Source: an uncultured Elusimicrobiales bacterium | GTDB lineage: Bacteria; Elusimicrobiota; Elusimicrobia; Elusimicrobiales; Elusimicrobiaceae | Length of the DNA: 13,585 nt | NCBI GenBank assembly: GCA_934644855.1 | Contig: CAKUDJ010000005.1 | Location: 1 to 13,585, forward strand | Direction: 5' to 3' | Shown: positions 7,117 through 13,585 of the stretch, piece after piece | How the letters are laid out: each line of letters opens with the position of its first letter | Numbering within the stretch: the first letter of the stretch is position 1 | The notes under the pieces: generated by a model | What the model was told of the DNA's origin: nothing | What the model saw: the letters and a program-made list of their open reading frames with translations, nothing else | Databases searched by the model: none | Made by a program: the position numbers and the translations under genes

Positions 7117-7927
7117 TGAATTTTTAAGTTATGGCTTTGTGCAGCGTGGGTTGTTGGCGGGGTCTTTGGCGGCGGCAATCTGTGCGATACTGGGCGTGTT
7201 TCTCGTCTTAAAACGGCTCTCTTTGATTGGGGACGGCCTGAGCCATGTGTGTTTAACCGGGGTGGCGGCGGCGCTTTTGTTGGGGGCCTCGCCGGTGTAT
7301 GTATCTATCCCGGTGGTGATGGTGTCTTCCGTGGGGATTTTGAAACTGGCGGAAAAATTCCGCATTTACGGGGATGCGGCGATTGGGATTGTCAGCGCGG
7401 CCGGGTTGGCTGTCGGCCTGTTTATTACGGCGCTCGCGGGCGGGTTTAATACGGATTTACTGGGATACCTGTTCGGCAGTATTTTGACGGTAGGTTGGGA
7501 CGAAGCCGTCTTGTGCGCGGTGCTGTTGGCTATTTTGCTGTTCTTTTTAACCTTTTTCTACCGGGATTTGGTGTCCGCTTCGTTTGATGCGCCGTTTGCG
7601 CATACGCGCGGGATTAATGTGCAAGCCATGGATTTAACGCTTACGCTGATTACTTCCGCCGCCGTGGTGCTTACGTTTAAGGTGGTGGGGATTTTTCTGA
7701 TTTCCGCCCTGCTGATTATTCCGCCGGTGGCGGCGCTGATGCTCGCGCGCACGTTTAAGCAAGTGTTGGCGTGGGCGGTGGTACTGGCGGTACTGGCGGT
7801 ATGGGCGGGCGTGTTTTTATCCTTTTTGTTTGATATACCGTCCGGCGCTACCATTATTTTGGTAAATTTAGCCTTTTTGGCGGCGGCTTATGCGTGGAAC
7901 CGCCTGCGGAGCCGTTATGCCCGCTAA
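7109..7927 (+). CDS. znuB: Metal ABC transporter permease, ZnuB/ABC-3 family
   Basis: Inner-membrane channel subunit that moves Zn2+ or Mn2+ inward, powered by ZnuC. The 272-residue protein is almost entirely hydrophobic, with about eight helices. Family-specific wording includes GFVQRGLLAGSLAAAICAIL at the start, VLKRLSLIGDGLSHVCLTGV (the conserved GD-LSH-G cytoplasmic coupling segment), and KVVGIFLISALLIIPPVAA near the C-terminal third. The start at 7109 rather than 7067 is chosen from the GGAGG site and because the family begins just before this first helix. It overlaps znuC by 8 nt, and its own last 11 nt overlap nth. No regulator gene (zur, mntR) sits in this window. Confidence 0.92.
   Translation: MISEFLSYGFVQRGLLAGSLAAAICAILGVFLVLKRLSLIGDGLSHVCLTGVAAALLLGASPVYVSIPVVMVSSVGILKLAEKFRIYGDAAIGIVSAAGLAVGLFITALAGGFNTDLLGYLFGSILTVGWDEAVLCAVLLAILLFFLTFFYRDLVSASFDAPFAHTRGINVQAMDLTLTLITSAAVVLTFKVVGIFLISALLIIPPVAALMLARTFKQVLAWAVVLAVLAVWAGVFLSFLFDIPSGATIILVNLAFLAAAYAWNRLRSRYAR
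7908..7911 (+). promoter_or_regulatory. Ribosome binding site that fixes the nth start
   Basis: GGAG, five nt before the ATG at 7917 and inside znuB. An in-frame ATG at 7890 would add nine residues of translated znuB overlap (MRGTACGAV) that do not resemble the Nth N-terminus. Confidence 0.6.
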
Positions 7928-8567
7928 CCCCAAGCCGGACACGCTGCCGCTTATCCGCGCCTTAAAAAAGCTGTATCCCAAACATATTATTCCGTTGCAC
8001 CATGCAAACGCTTGGCAGTTGCTTTGCGCGGTTATTTTGTCCGCCCAATGCACGGACGCGCGCGTGAATACCATTACTCCGGCGCTGTTTGCGGCGTATC
8101 CCACGCCGCAGGCGTTAGCGCAGGCGGACATCCAGGCGGTGGAAAAAATCATCCACTCGGCCGGATTTTACCACAGTAAGGCGCTTTCCTTAATAGAAAG
8201 CTCCCGGCGCATTTGTGATGTTTTCGGCGGGGAAGTGCCGCAAAATATGGCGGATTTGCTTTCCCTGCGCGGGGTGGCCCGCAAAACGGCCAATGTGATG
8301 TTGGGGGATTATTTCAAAAAGCCGGAAGGGATTGTGGTGGATACCCATGTAAAGCGTTTGGCTTACCGCCTGGGTTTGACTTGCCAGACGGACCCGGTAA
8401 AGGTGGAAAAAGATTTGACGGGGGTTATTCCCTACCGTTATTGGGGGTGGATTGCGATTGCGCTGATTTTGCACGGCCGCCAAGTGTGTAATGCGCGTAA
8501 GCCGCTTTGTTCCCAATGCCCTTTGCGCCCCTTGTGCCCGCGGAAAGGGGTAAAAATAAGCGCGTAA
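7917..8567 (+). CDS. nth: Endonuclease III (DNA glycosylase/AP lyase)
   Basis: Removes oxidised pyrimidines from DNA and nicks the abasic site in base excision repair (EC 4.2.99.18). The 216 residues match the family length of about 210. Seen in order are LSAQCTDARVN (41-51), the helix-hairpin-helix LLSLRGVARKTANVML with catalytic Lys123, VDTHVKRLAYRLG with catalytic Asp142, and LILHGRQVC followed by the [4Fe-4S] set Cys191-X6-Cys198-X2-Cys201-X5-Cys207. The hairpin reads LRGVARKTA where LPGVGRKTA is the consensus, a mild change that leaves Lys123 intact. It is the last gene of the metal importer operon, overlapping znuB by 11 nt, and is followed by a shared terminator. The coupling of an iron-sulfur repair enzyme to a metal importer is unexplained and may only be economical packing. 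Confidence 0.95.
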   Translation: MPANPKPDTLPLIRALKKLYPKHIIPLHHANAWQLLCAVILSAQCTDARVNTITPALFAAYPTPQALAQADIQAVEKIIHSAGFYHSKALSLIESSRRICDVFGGEVPQNMADLLSLRGVARKTANVMLGDYFKKPEGIVVDTHVKRLAYRLGLTCQTDPVKVEKDLTGVIPYRYWGWIAIALILHGRQVCNARKPLCSQCPLRPLCPRKGVKISA

Positions 8568-8583
8568 AATTTTGTGATTGGGC

Positions 8584-8615
8584 AAAAAAATCCCCGCCGT
8601 TTGGCGGGGATTTTT
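8584..8615. terminator. Bidirectional intrinsic terminator between nth and oadB
   Basis: ATCCCCGCC (8590-8598) pairs with GGCGGGGAT (8603-8611) around a GTTT loop. An A run lies on the left and a T run on the right, and their inner bases can extend the stem. It serves the converging znuACB-nth and oad operons. Confidence 0.92.
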
Positions 8616-8629
8616 GCGTTTGGGTAAAA

Positions 8630-9766
8630 CTATTTGCCCAAGAAAGCCAGTAAGATACCGGCCGCCACCGCGCTGCCGATTACGCCGGCCACATTGGGCC
8701 CCATGGCGTGCATAAGCAGGTAGTTGTTCTTGTCATATTCCTGCCCCACTTTGTTGGAAACGCGGGCCGCCATAGGCACGGCGGACACACCGGCGGAACC
8801 AATCAGCGGGTTGACTTTGGTTTTGCTAAAGCAGTTCATCAGTTTAGCCATTAACACGCCGGAAGCGGTGGCAATGGAAAACGCAATAACGCCCAGTACC
8901 AAAATGCCCAAGGTTTGCGGTGTAAGGAACAATTTAGCCTGCAATTTGGAGCCTACGGCCAAACCCAGCAAAATGGTGACAATGTTGCAAAACTCGTTTT
9001 GGAGCGTTTTGGAAAGCCGTTCCGCCACGCCGGATTCTTTAACCAGGTTGCCAAACGTAAGCGCACCGATTAAGGGCGCGGCATCCGGCAACAAGAACGC
9101 GCAGAGCAAAAGCAAAACAATGGGGAACAGGATTTTTTCCCGTTTGGAAACGGGGCGAAGCTGTTGCATTTTGATTTTGCGTTCTGCATCCGTGGTCAGC
9201 AGTTTCATAATGGGCGGTTGGATAATTGGCACCAACGCCATATAGGAATACGCAGCCACGGCAATAGCGCCTAATAATTCGGGCGCCAGGCGCGAGGTTA
9301 AGAATATAGCCGTCGGGCCGTCTGCCCCGCCGATAATGCCGATAGAAGCCGCTTGGCGCAACGTGTAGCCCAAACCTTCAACGTGCATACCGTTCATGGC
9401 AATAGCGCCAATCAGCGTGGCAAAAATACCAAACTGCGCGGCACCGCCCAAAAGGGCCATTTTCGGGTTGGCAATCAGCGGGCCGAAGTCCGTCATGGCG
9501 CCTACGGCCATAAAGATAAACAACGGGAACAGGCCCGTGTTAATGCCCGCATTAAAAATAATGCCCAAAAAGTTGCCGGGGGCGGCAATATCGGCCACCG
9601 GAATATTGGACAACAACCCGCCAAAAGCAATAGGCACCAACAAAAGCGGTTCAAATTGCTTTTTAATGCCCAACCACAGCAGGAACAAGCACACGGCAAT
9701 CATTACGATTTGTTGCCAAGTGACGGCGTAAAGTGCCGTAGCTTCCAATAGTTTGGAAATTTCCAT
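8630..9766 (-). CDS. oadB: Na+-translocating oxaloacetate decarboxylase, beta subunit
   Basis: Membrane subunit that decarboxylates carboxybiotin delivered by OadA and couples this to Na+ export, building a sodium-motive force. The 378-residue, very hydrophobic protein has the conserved landmarks [20 protein letters not shown] (76-95), the [13 protein letters not shown] block containing Asp149 (the equivalent Asp is essential in Klebsiella OadB), the long [13 protein letters not shown] helix, and the C-terminal [18 protein letters not shown] and [18 protein letters not shown] motifs. The same fold serves glutaconyl- and methylmalonyl-CoA decarboxylases, so the substrate is assigned through the OadA partner. 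The ATG at 9766 is nine nt after the oadA stop. The oadA TAG lies inside the AGGAG ribosome binding site (9773-9777). It is the last gene of the operon; the terminator follows 19 nt after the stop. Confidence 0.93.
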   Translation of the reverse strand: MEISKLLEATALYAVTWQQIVMIAVCLFLLWLGIKKQFEPLLLVPIAFGGLLSNIPVADIAAPGNFLGIIFNAGINTGLFPLFIFMAVGAMTDFGPLIANPKMALLGGAAQFGIFATLIGAIAMNGMHVEGLGYTLRQAASIGIIGGADGPTAIFLTSRLAPELLGAIAVAAYSYMALVPIIQPPIMKLLTTDAERKIKMQQLRPVSKREKILFPIVLLLLCAFLLPDAAPLIGALTFGNLVKESGVAERLSKTLQNEFCNIVTILLGLAVGSKLQAKLFLTPQTLGILVLGVIAFSIATASGVLMAKLMNCFSKTKVNPLIGSAGVSAVPMAARVSNKVGQEYDKNNYLLMHAMGPNVAGVIGSAVAAGILLAFLGK

Positions 9767-9775
9767 TTTTCTCTC

Positions 9776-11563
9776 CTATTGAATTTGCGCTACCGGGTGG
9801 CCGGTTTGTACTTGGTCGCCTTGTTTTACCAAGAAAGTCACCGTACCCGCTTTGGGGGCGTTGACGGAAGTTTCCATTTTCATAGCTTCCATGACCAAAA
9901 TTTCCTGGCCTTCTTTCACCGTGTCGCCGTCTTTTACGCTAAAGCGCAAGATAGCGCCGGGTACGGGGGCATTAATGGTGTCCGCCGCGCCGGAGGCCGG
10001 TTTAGCCGCGGTTTTGGCGGCCGGAGCCGCTTGGCCCAGGGAAATATCGTAGCGTTTCCCGTTGACGACCGCGGCGTTATCGCCGTCAAATTCCACCTGA
10101 TAGGCCGTGCCGTTTACGTTTACGCAAACAGGCGCGTTGGCGTCTTGTTTTTGTTTGGCCCAGCGGATGCCGTTTACTTTGGCTTCGCCTTTTAAGAAGG
10201 TAATACCTTTATCGGCGCAGGTAGCCACAATAAACGCGTTTTCGTCCGTCACCGGCAGGCCGGCGGCTTTGAGTTTTTCAATAGCGGGTTTTAAGCCTTT
10301 TTTAGGGTCCGCATCGTTAATTTCAAGCGGGGTTTTGGCGGTGGGTTCCAAGCCCAGTTGTTCGCTGGCGGCTTTTACAACCATCGGGTCCGGCTCCACC
10401 GGGGTTTTACCAAAATAGCCTAACACCATTTTGCCGTAGCCGGGGGTAATTTTCTTCCAGGCGCCTTGCATAACGTTGGTATACGCCTGTTGGATGTAGA
10501 ATTGGGAAACCGGCGTGACGGACGTGCCGAAACCGCCCAGTTTTACACATTCGCCCATGGCTTCCACCACTTCGGGGAAGCGGTTGAACGTGCCGTTATC
10601 GCGCATCATTTGCGTATTGGCCGTCAGCGCGCCGCCCGGCAAGGGGGAGAAAGGAATAATCGGCAGTACGCGGCCCGCTTCGCCCAAGGATTCGTATTTG
10701 CTCATACATTCTTGAAATACGTTTTCGGCTTCTCTTATTTTGTGCGGGTCAATATCCAAGGTGTAATCCGTACCGCGCAAAGCGTGCCACATGGTCAGCA
10801 CGTCGGGCTGGCAGGTGCCGCCGGAAACAGGTTGGAAGGAAAGGTCCAACTGGTCCGCCCCGGCGTGGATGGCTTCCAAGCAGCAGGCAATAGAGTTGCC
10901 GGCCGTTTCGTGCGTATGGAACGCAATTTTGGTGCCTTGCGGGAGCATTTTGCGCGCAATGGCAATCGTGCGGCCCACGGTGGCCGGGGTAGAAGTGCCG
11001 GAGGCATCTTTGAAGCAGACGGAGTCAAACGGAACGCCGGAATCTAAAATTTTGCGCAAGACTTTTTCGTAAAATTCCGGGGTGTGGATGGTGCCGGTGG
11101 TATCCCAACCCGGGGCCAGGGACATCATAGTGACGGTAATTTCGTGCTTGAGGCCGGCTTCTACAATACATTTACCGGAATAAATCAGGTTATTTACGTC
11201 GTTTAAGGCATCAAAGTTGCGGATGGTGGTGGTGCCGTGTTTTTTGAACAGTTGGGCATGGGCTTTAATCACGTCCGAAGATTGGCTTTCCAAGCCTACC
11301 ACGTTTACACCGCGGGCGAGGGTTTGCAGGTTGGCATCCGGCCCGGCGGTTTTGCGGAAGGTGTCCATCATATCAAAGGCGTTTTCGTTGCAGTAAAAGA
11401 ACAACGCCTGGAAGCGGGCCCCGCCGCCAAATTCCATGTGGGTAATCCCCGCGTGGCGGGCGGCTTCCACCGCCGGCATAAAATCCTTAGTCAGCACGCG
11501 CGCCCCGTAGGCGGATTGGAAGCCGTCACGGAAGGCGGTGAGCATAAAATTAACTTTCTTCAT
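9776..11563 (-). CDS. oadA: Oxaloacetate decarboxylase alpha subunit: carboxyltransferase fused to biotin carrier domain
   Basis: Transfers CO2 from oxaloacetate to its own biotin, releasing pyruvate; the carboxybiotin then goes to OadB. At 595 residues it has the length of Klebsiella OadA. The N-terminal TIM-barrel carboxyltransferase shows LTAFRDGFQS (Arg12, Asp13, Gln16), FKDASG (Lys185, the carbamylated Lys of the family) and FHTHETAG (metal ligands His216, His218), followed by the PVSGGTCQPD block. The middle is the conserved all-helical domain. An Ala/Pro-rich linker (about 502-525) leads to a biotinyl domain (about 528-595) with VMEAMKMETS and biotin site Lys562. The motifs differ slightly from the commonest OadA forms (RDAHQS, KDMAG), so it belongs to a divergent branch often labelled pyruvate carboxylase subunit B. 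No biotin carboxylase gene is nearby, and OadB/OadG neighbours favour the decarboxylase. It starts 15 nt after oadG, with AGAGGA upstream. Confidence 0.9.
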   Translation of the reverse strand: MKKVNFMLTAFRDGFQSAYGARVLTKDFMPAVEAARHAGITHMEFGGGARFQALFFYCNENAFDMMDTFRKTAGPDANLQTLARGVNVVGLESQSSDVIKAHAQLFKKHGTTTIRNFDALNDVNNLIYSGKCIVEAGLKHEITVTMMSLAPGWDTTGTIHTPEFYEKVLRKILDSGVPFDSVCFKDASGTSTPATVGRTIAIARKMLPQGTKIAFHTHETAGNSIACCLEAIHAGADQLDLSFQPVSGGTCQPDVLTMWHALRGTDYTLDIDPHKIREAENVFQECMSKYESLGEAGRVLPIIPFSPLPGGALTANTQMMRDNGTFNRFPEVVEAMGECVKLGGFGTSVTPVSQFYIQQAYTNVMQGAWKKITPGYGKMVLGYFGKTPVEPDPMVVKAASEQLGLEPTAKTPLEINDADPKKGLKPAIEKLKAAGLPVTDENAFIVATCADKGITFLKGEAKVNGIRWAKQKQDANAPVCVNVNGTAYQVEFDGDNAAVVNGKRYDISLGQAAPAAKTAAKPASGAADTINAPVPGAILRFSVKDGDTVKEGQEILVMEAMKMETSVNAPKAGTVTFLVKQGDQVQTGHPVAQIQ

Positions 11564-11578
11564 TCTTTTTGTTTCCTC

Positions 11579-11821
11579 TTATTTTCCGGTAAGTCTTTTG
11601 GCGGCGGCAATGGCAATAGCTATGGCCGCGTTATCTGCGCGTACGGCCGTGGCGGCCGCGGCAGGCACAGGTTGGGGGAAGTATTTTTCAAGCACTTTGA
11701 CCAACCACCCCAGCGCTTTCATAACAAAAACCAGCAGAATGAGAAATACAAACACAACACTCATGCCGATTAGCGTTAAGTTCACGCTGTCCATCAGGGA
11801 CGTGCTTTCTGCAAGATTCAT
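11579..11821 (-). CDS. oadG: Oxaloacetate decarboxylase gamma subunit (OadG family)
   Basis: Small single-span membrane protein that holds the alpha and beta subunits together and aids assembly of the Na+ pump. The 80 residues comprise a short polar N-terminus, one membrane helix (about 15-35, LTLIGMSVVFVFLILLVFVM), a KALGWLVKVLEK amphipathic stretch, and a Pro/Ala linker. The Ala/Ile-rich tail (AAIAIAIAAAKRLTGK) resembles the C-terminal helix of the gamma/delta subunits of biotin-dependent decarboxylases. I see no His-rich zinc-binding tail as in Klebsiella OadG. The gene order G-A-B is the classical oad order. The start codon overlaps the birA stop as ATGA (4 nt), with AGGAG ten nt before it inside birA. 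The call rests on size, topology and position more than on sequence identity. Confidence 0.85.
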   Translation of the reverse strand: MNLAESTSLMDSVNLTLIGMSVVFVFLILLVFVMKALGWLVKVLEKYFPQPVPAAAATAVRADNAAIAIAIAAAKRLTGK

Positions 11822-12522
11822 GCGTTCATGTCTCCTATTGAAAATTCCCGCAAGCCTTCCGGCATTTTTACTACCAGAGTGCCTGCGGAAGAAATGTTTT
11901 CGGCCACGCCAAAAAGTTTTTGGCCGCCGCTAGTAATAGAAACGGTTTTGCCCAAATAGGGAAACCGATTTTTGTAATCCGCCGCAAACGCGGCAAAGCC
12001 TTGCGTTAAGGCATTTTTTAAGCGGGCATTAAAAAGGGTTAAAACGCGGTTCAACAGGGCGGATTTATCGGCCGGAATGCCCAAGTTTTTTAGGGTAGCC
12101 GCCGGGCGCCCCACATCCGGCAGGGAGTTTTGGTTTACGTTAATCCCCACGCCCAACACTAGGGCATAAAAACGGTTTTGTTTTAATACGGCCTCGCTTA
12201 AAATCCCGCAAATTTTTTGTTCGTTTACCAGTACATCATTGGGCCATTTCAAGTGCGCGTCCGCCCCCAGTTCCCGCACGGCCTGGCAAACACTTACGGC
12301 CATCAGTTGGGTTAAATTTTGTAAATAAGCGGTTTGCTGCGGTTTTAATAAAAGGGAAAAATAGAGCCCGCCCGGTTGGGAAACCCACACCCGGTCAAAA
12401 CGGCCCCGCCCGGCGGTTTGCTCGTCGGCGCAAACAACAGTTCCGTCCGCCAGTTCCTGCGCGTGTGTTTTGGCGTAAGCATTGGTAGAATTTAAGACGG
12501 GGAAATGCAAAACCGGGTTCAT
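11818..12522 (-). CDS. birA: Biotin-protein ligase, group I (no DNA-binding domain)
   Basis: Activates biotin to biotinyl-AMP and attaches it to the target lysine of carrier domains (EC 6.3.4.15); the obvious substrate here is Lys562 of OadA. The 234 residues hold the catalytic core with LNSTNAYAK (10-18), the nucleotide/biotin loop TAGRGRFDRVW (36-46), LKWPNDVLV with Lys92, KICGILSE and GVGINVN (124-130), then the small SH3-like C-terminal domain (about 190-234). The winged-helix repressor domain of E. coli BirA is missing, so it cannot act as a bio repressor in that way. The loop has Asp43 where many homologues have Gly (GRGRxGR). An in-frame TAG 12 nt upstream fixes the ATG at 12522; its GGAA(G) ribosome binding site is unusually close. 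It is separated by 43 nt from pdxA and overlaps oadG by 4 nt. Confidence 0.94.
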   Translation of the reverse strand: MNPVLHFPVLNSTNAYAKTHAQELADGTVVCADEQTAGRGRFDRVWVSQPGGLYFSLLLKPQQTAYLQNLTQLMAVSVCQAVRELGADAHLKWPNDVLVNEQKICGILSEAVLKQNRFYALVLGVGINVNQNSLPDVGRPAATLKNLGIPADKSALLNRVLTLFNARLKNALTQGFAAFAADYKNRFPYLGKTVSITSGGQKLFGVAENISSAGTLVVKMPEGLREFSIGDMNA

Positions 12523-12565
12523 ACTTCCATTCTAACAAAAAAGGGCCCTGTCTGTGGTTTTAATT

Positions 12566-13489
12566 TTACCGGGCGTGCGCGGCGGCAAACAAAAGGGCGG
12601 CTTTCATACTGCCCGGGTCCGCCCGGTTTTGCCCCGCAATATCAAAAGCGGTGCCGTGCGTGGGGGAAACCCGCAAAAACTGTAATCCGGCGGTAATATG
12701 CACAATCGGTTCCCGCGCGGCCAGTTTTAAGCCGAGCAAGGCTTGGTCGTGATACAAGCACAACAGGCCGTCAAATTTCCCCCGGGCGTGGGCAAGCCAC
12801 AAGCTGTCTATGGGGTACGGCCCGGTAATGGAAAGCCCTTCTTGCTGTAAGGTTTTAATGGCCGGGGCCAGCACGGTGTTTTCCTCTTGCCCGAAACGGC
12901 CGTTATCGCCCGCGTGCGGGTTGAGCGCGCTGACGGCTATTTGCGGGTTTTCCAGGTGTAAGCGTTGTAAGGCCGCGGCAAATTGCCGCGCGGTGTGCGT
13001 TATGCGCGCTTGGGTTAAAATGCGCGGCAAATCCGCTAGTGCAAAATGCTCGCTGACCAACGCACAGCGCAAGGGGCCGCTAATAAACATCATGAGCGCC
13101 TCCGGCCCGTAATAGCGGCGCAAAAATTCCGTATGCCCGGTAAATTCCACCCCGGCCAACGCCCAACTTTGTTTGGAAATGGGGGCCGTCACTAACGCTT
13201 GCGCCTTTTTCCCGGCCGTCAGTTTGCAGGCCGTTTGCAACGCCTTAAAAGATACTTCCCCCGCCCAGGAACACGGCGCGTGCGGGGCGTTAAGCGCCGC
13301 TTGCGGATGTTCCACCGGCAGTAAGGCGGCTAAATCATCCGTAAATCCGGCCGCGTATAAGGTAGCGGGTTCCCCCACTACTATAAAGCGGGCGGCGGCC
13401 CGGACGGCAGGGTCTTGCAAGGCTTTTACGGTCACTTCCGGCCCGATACCCAACGGGTCCCCGGCGGTGACGGCTAGAATGGGTTTCAT
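12566..13489 (-). CDS. pdxA: 4-hydroxythreonine-4-phosphate dehydrogenase (vitamin B6 synthesis)
   Basis: NAD-dependent oxidation of 4-phosphohydroxy-L-threonine to 3-amino-1-hydroxyacetone phosphate in the DXP-dependent pyridoxal phosphate pathway (EC 1.1.1.262), in the cytoplasm. The 307 residues, slightly shorter than E. coli PdxA (about 330), start with ILAVTAGDPLGIGPEV and contain FTGHTEFL, SEHFAL (metal ligand His148), LNPHAGDNGRFGQEE (His192), YPIDSLW, LYHDQAL (His247) and SPTHGTAFDIAGQ. All three metal-binding His of the family are present. The start at 13489 is chosen because AGGAG lies five nt upstream and the family begins here; an earlier in-frame codon would lie inside a terminator hairpin. 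It is first in the pdxA-birA-oadGAB run. Its link to the biotin/Na+ pump genes looks like co-transcription rather than shared pathway. Confidence 0.95.
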   Translation of the reverse strand: MKPILAVTAGDPLGIGPEVTVKALQDPAVRAAARFIVVGEPATLYAAGFTDDLAALLPVEHPQAALNAPHAPCSWAGEVSFKALQTACKLTAGKKAQALVTAPISKQSWALAGVEFTGHTEFLRRYYGPEALMMFISGPLRCALVSEHFALADLPRILTQARITHTARQFAAALQRLHLENPQIAVSALNPHAGDNGRFGQEENTVLAPAIKTLQQEGLSITGPYPIDSLWLAHARGKFDGLLCLYHDQALLGLKLAAREPIVHITAGLQFLRVSPTHGTAFDIAGQNRADPGSMKAALLFAAAHAR

Positions 13490-13494
13490 AAATA

Positions 13495-13499
13495 CTCCT
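13495..13499 (-). promoter_or_regulatory. Ribosome binding site that fixes the pdxA start
   Basis: AGGAG on the - strand, five nt before the ATG at 13489. It directly abuts the T run of the hairpin at 13500-13536. Confidence 0.7.
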
Positions 13500-13536
13500 A
13501 AAAAAATAAAGGGAGACAAAATCTTCTCCCTTTATT
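13500..13536 (-). terminator. Intrinsic terminator-like hairpin in front of pdxA
   Basis: A perfect 12-bp stem (AATAAAGGGAGA on the - strand, 13525-13536, against 13505-13516) encloses an eight-base loop. Its distal strand ends in an uninterrupted T run that touches the pdxA ribosome binding site. It most simply ends the upstream - strand gene, but its position leaves no room for a pdxA promoter between hairpin and gene, so it may work as an attenuator. Confidence 0.8.
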
Positions 13537-13544
13537 GTATAAAT

Positions 13545-13585
13545 TTAACGCGCTAAATTTATTTTTTGCTTTCTTTGGACGTTTC
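13545..13585 (-). CDS. Possible last codons of an upstream - strand gene cut by the window edge
   Basis: One - strand frame reads NVQRKQKINLAR then stops at 13545, eight nt before the terminator stem, a typical distance. Another frame gives ETSKESKK and stops at 13559. Either could be the true end, and the product cannot be identified. A periplasmic peptidyl-prolyl isomerase (surA) often precedes pdxA in other bacteria, which is only a suggestion here. Confidence 0.25.
   Translation of the reverse strand, partial: NVQRKQKINLAR

Noticed and set aside
12523..12565. Possible terminator between pdxA and birA (AGGGCCCT followed by T6 on the - strand)
   Set aside because: The palindrome has no loop bases and no longer stem forms, so read-through into birA is more likely.
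13490..13519. Longer pdxA reading frame starting at 13519
   Set aside because: The extra codons fall inside the terminator hairpin, and PdxA proteins begin at the MKPILAVTAGDP segment.
1..13585. tRNA, rRNA, CRISPR, insertion sequence or phage remnants
   Set aside because: No repeated spacers, transposase-like frames or terminal inverted repeats were seen; all intergenic stretches are under 220 bp and largely accounted for by promoters and terminators.

Overview
The window is a gene-dense bacterial chromosomal segment of roughly balanced GC (judged by eye). It holds eleven complete protein genes, a left-edge partial gene and possibly the last codons of another gene at the right edge. I see no tRNA, rRNA, CRISPR array, insertion sequence, phage gene or origin. 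The gene set fits a diderm, probably fermentative bacterium: a Na+-pumping oxaloacetate decarboxylase with its biotin ligase, a metal ABC importer, PdxA, and a GH57 branching enzyme beside a DUF4912 protein. The GH57/DUF4912 pair together with the Na+ pump makes me think of a gut-type Elusimicrobiota lineage. That is an impression from gene content only; no phylogenetic marker is complete here.

Layout from left to right. (1) 1-384: the C-terminal part of greA on + with its terminator. (2) 438-1610: an unrecognised exported basic protein on -, with its own terminator. (3) 1695-4323: a two-gene - operon, DUF4912 protein then GH57 glucan branching enzyme, with a promoter and a terminator. (4) 4396-5342: an EamA/DMT transporter on -, alone, divergent from (5). 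(5) 5435-8567: a + operon znuA-znuC-znuB-nth in which every junction overlaps by 8-13 nt, ending at a bidirectional terminator. (6) 8630-13489: a - operon pdxA-birA-oadG-oadA-oadB. (7) The right edge carries an intrinsic-terminator hairpin that directly abuts the pdxA ribosome binding site.

How the genes work together. The last operon is a coherent module: BirA would attach biotin to Lys562 of OadA, OadA removes CO2 from oxaloacetate onto biotin, OadG links OadA to the membrane, and OadB decarboxylates carboxybiotin while exporting Na+. PdxA (vitamin B6 synthesis) rides at the front. The znu operon imports Zn2+ or Mn2+ and is translationally coupled to nth, a [4Fe-4S] DNA-repair glycosylase. 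The GH57/DUF4912 pair probably serves storage-glucan branching. No obviously novel multi-gene system is present. The best leads are the repeat-bearing exported protein, the terminator-like hairpin in the pdxA leader, the His/Cys tail on ZnuC and the znuB-nth coupling.
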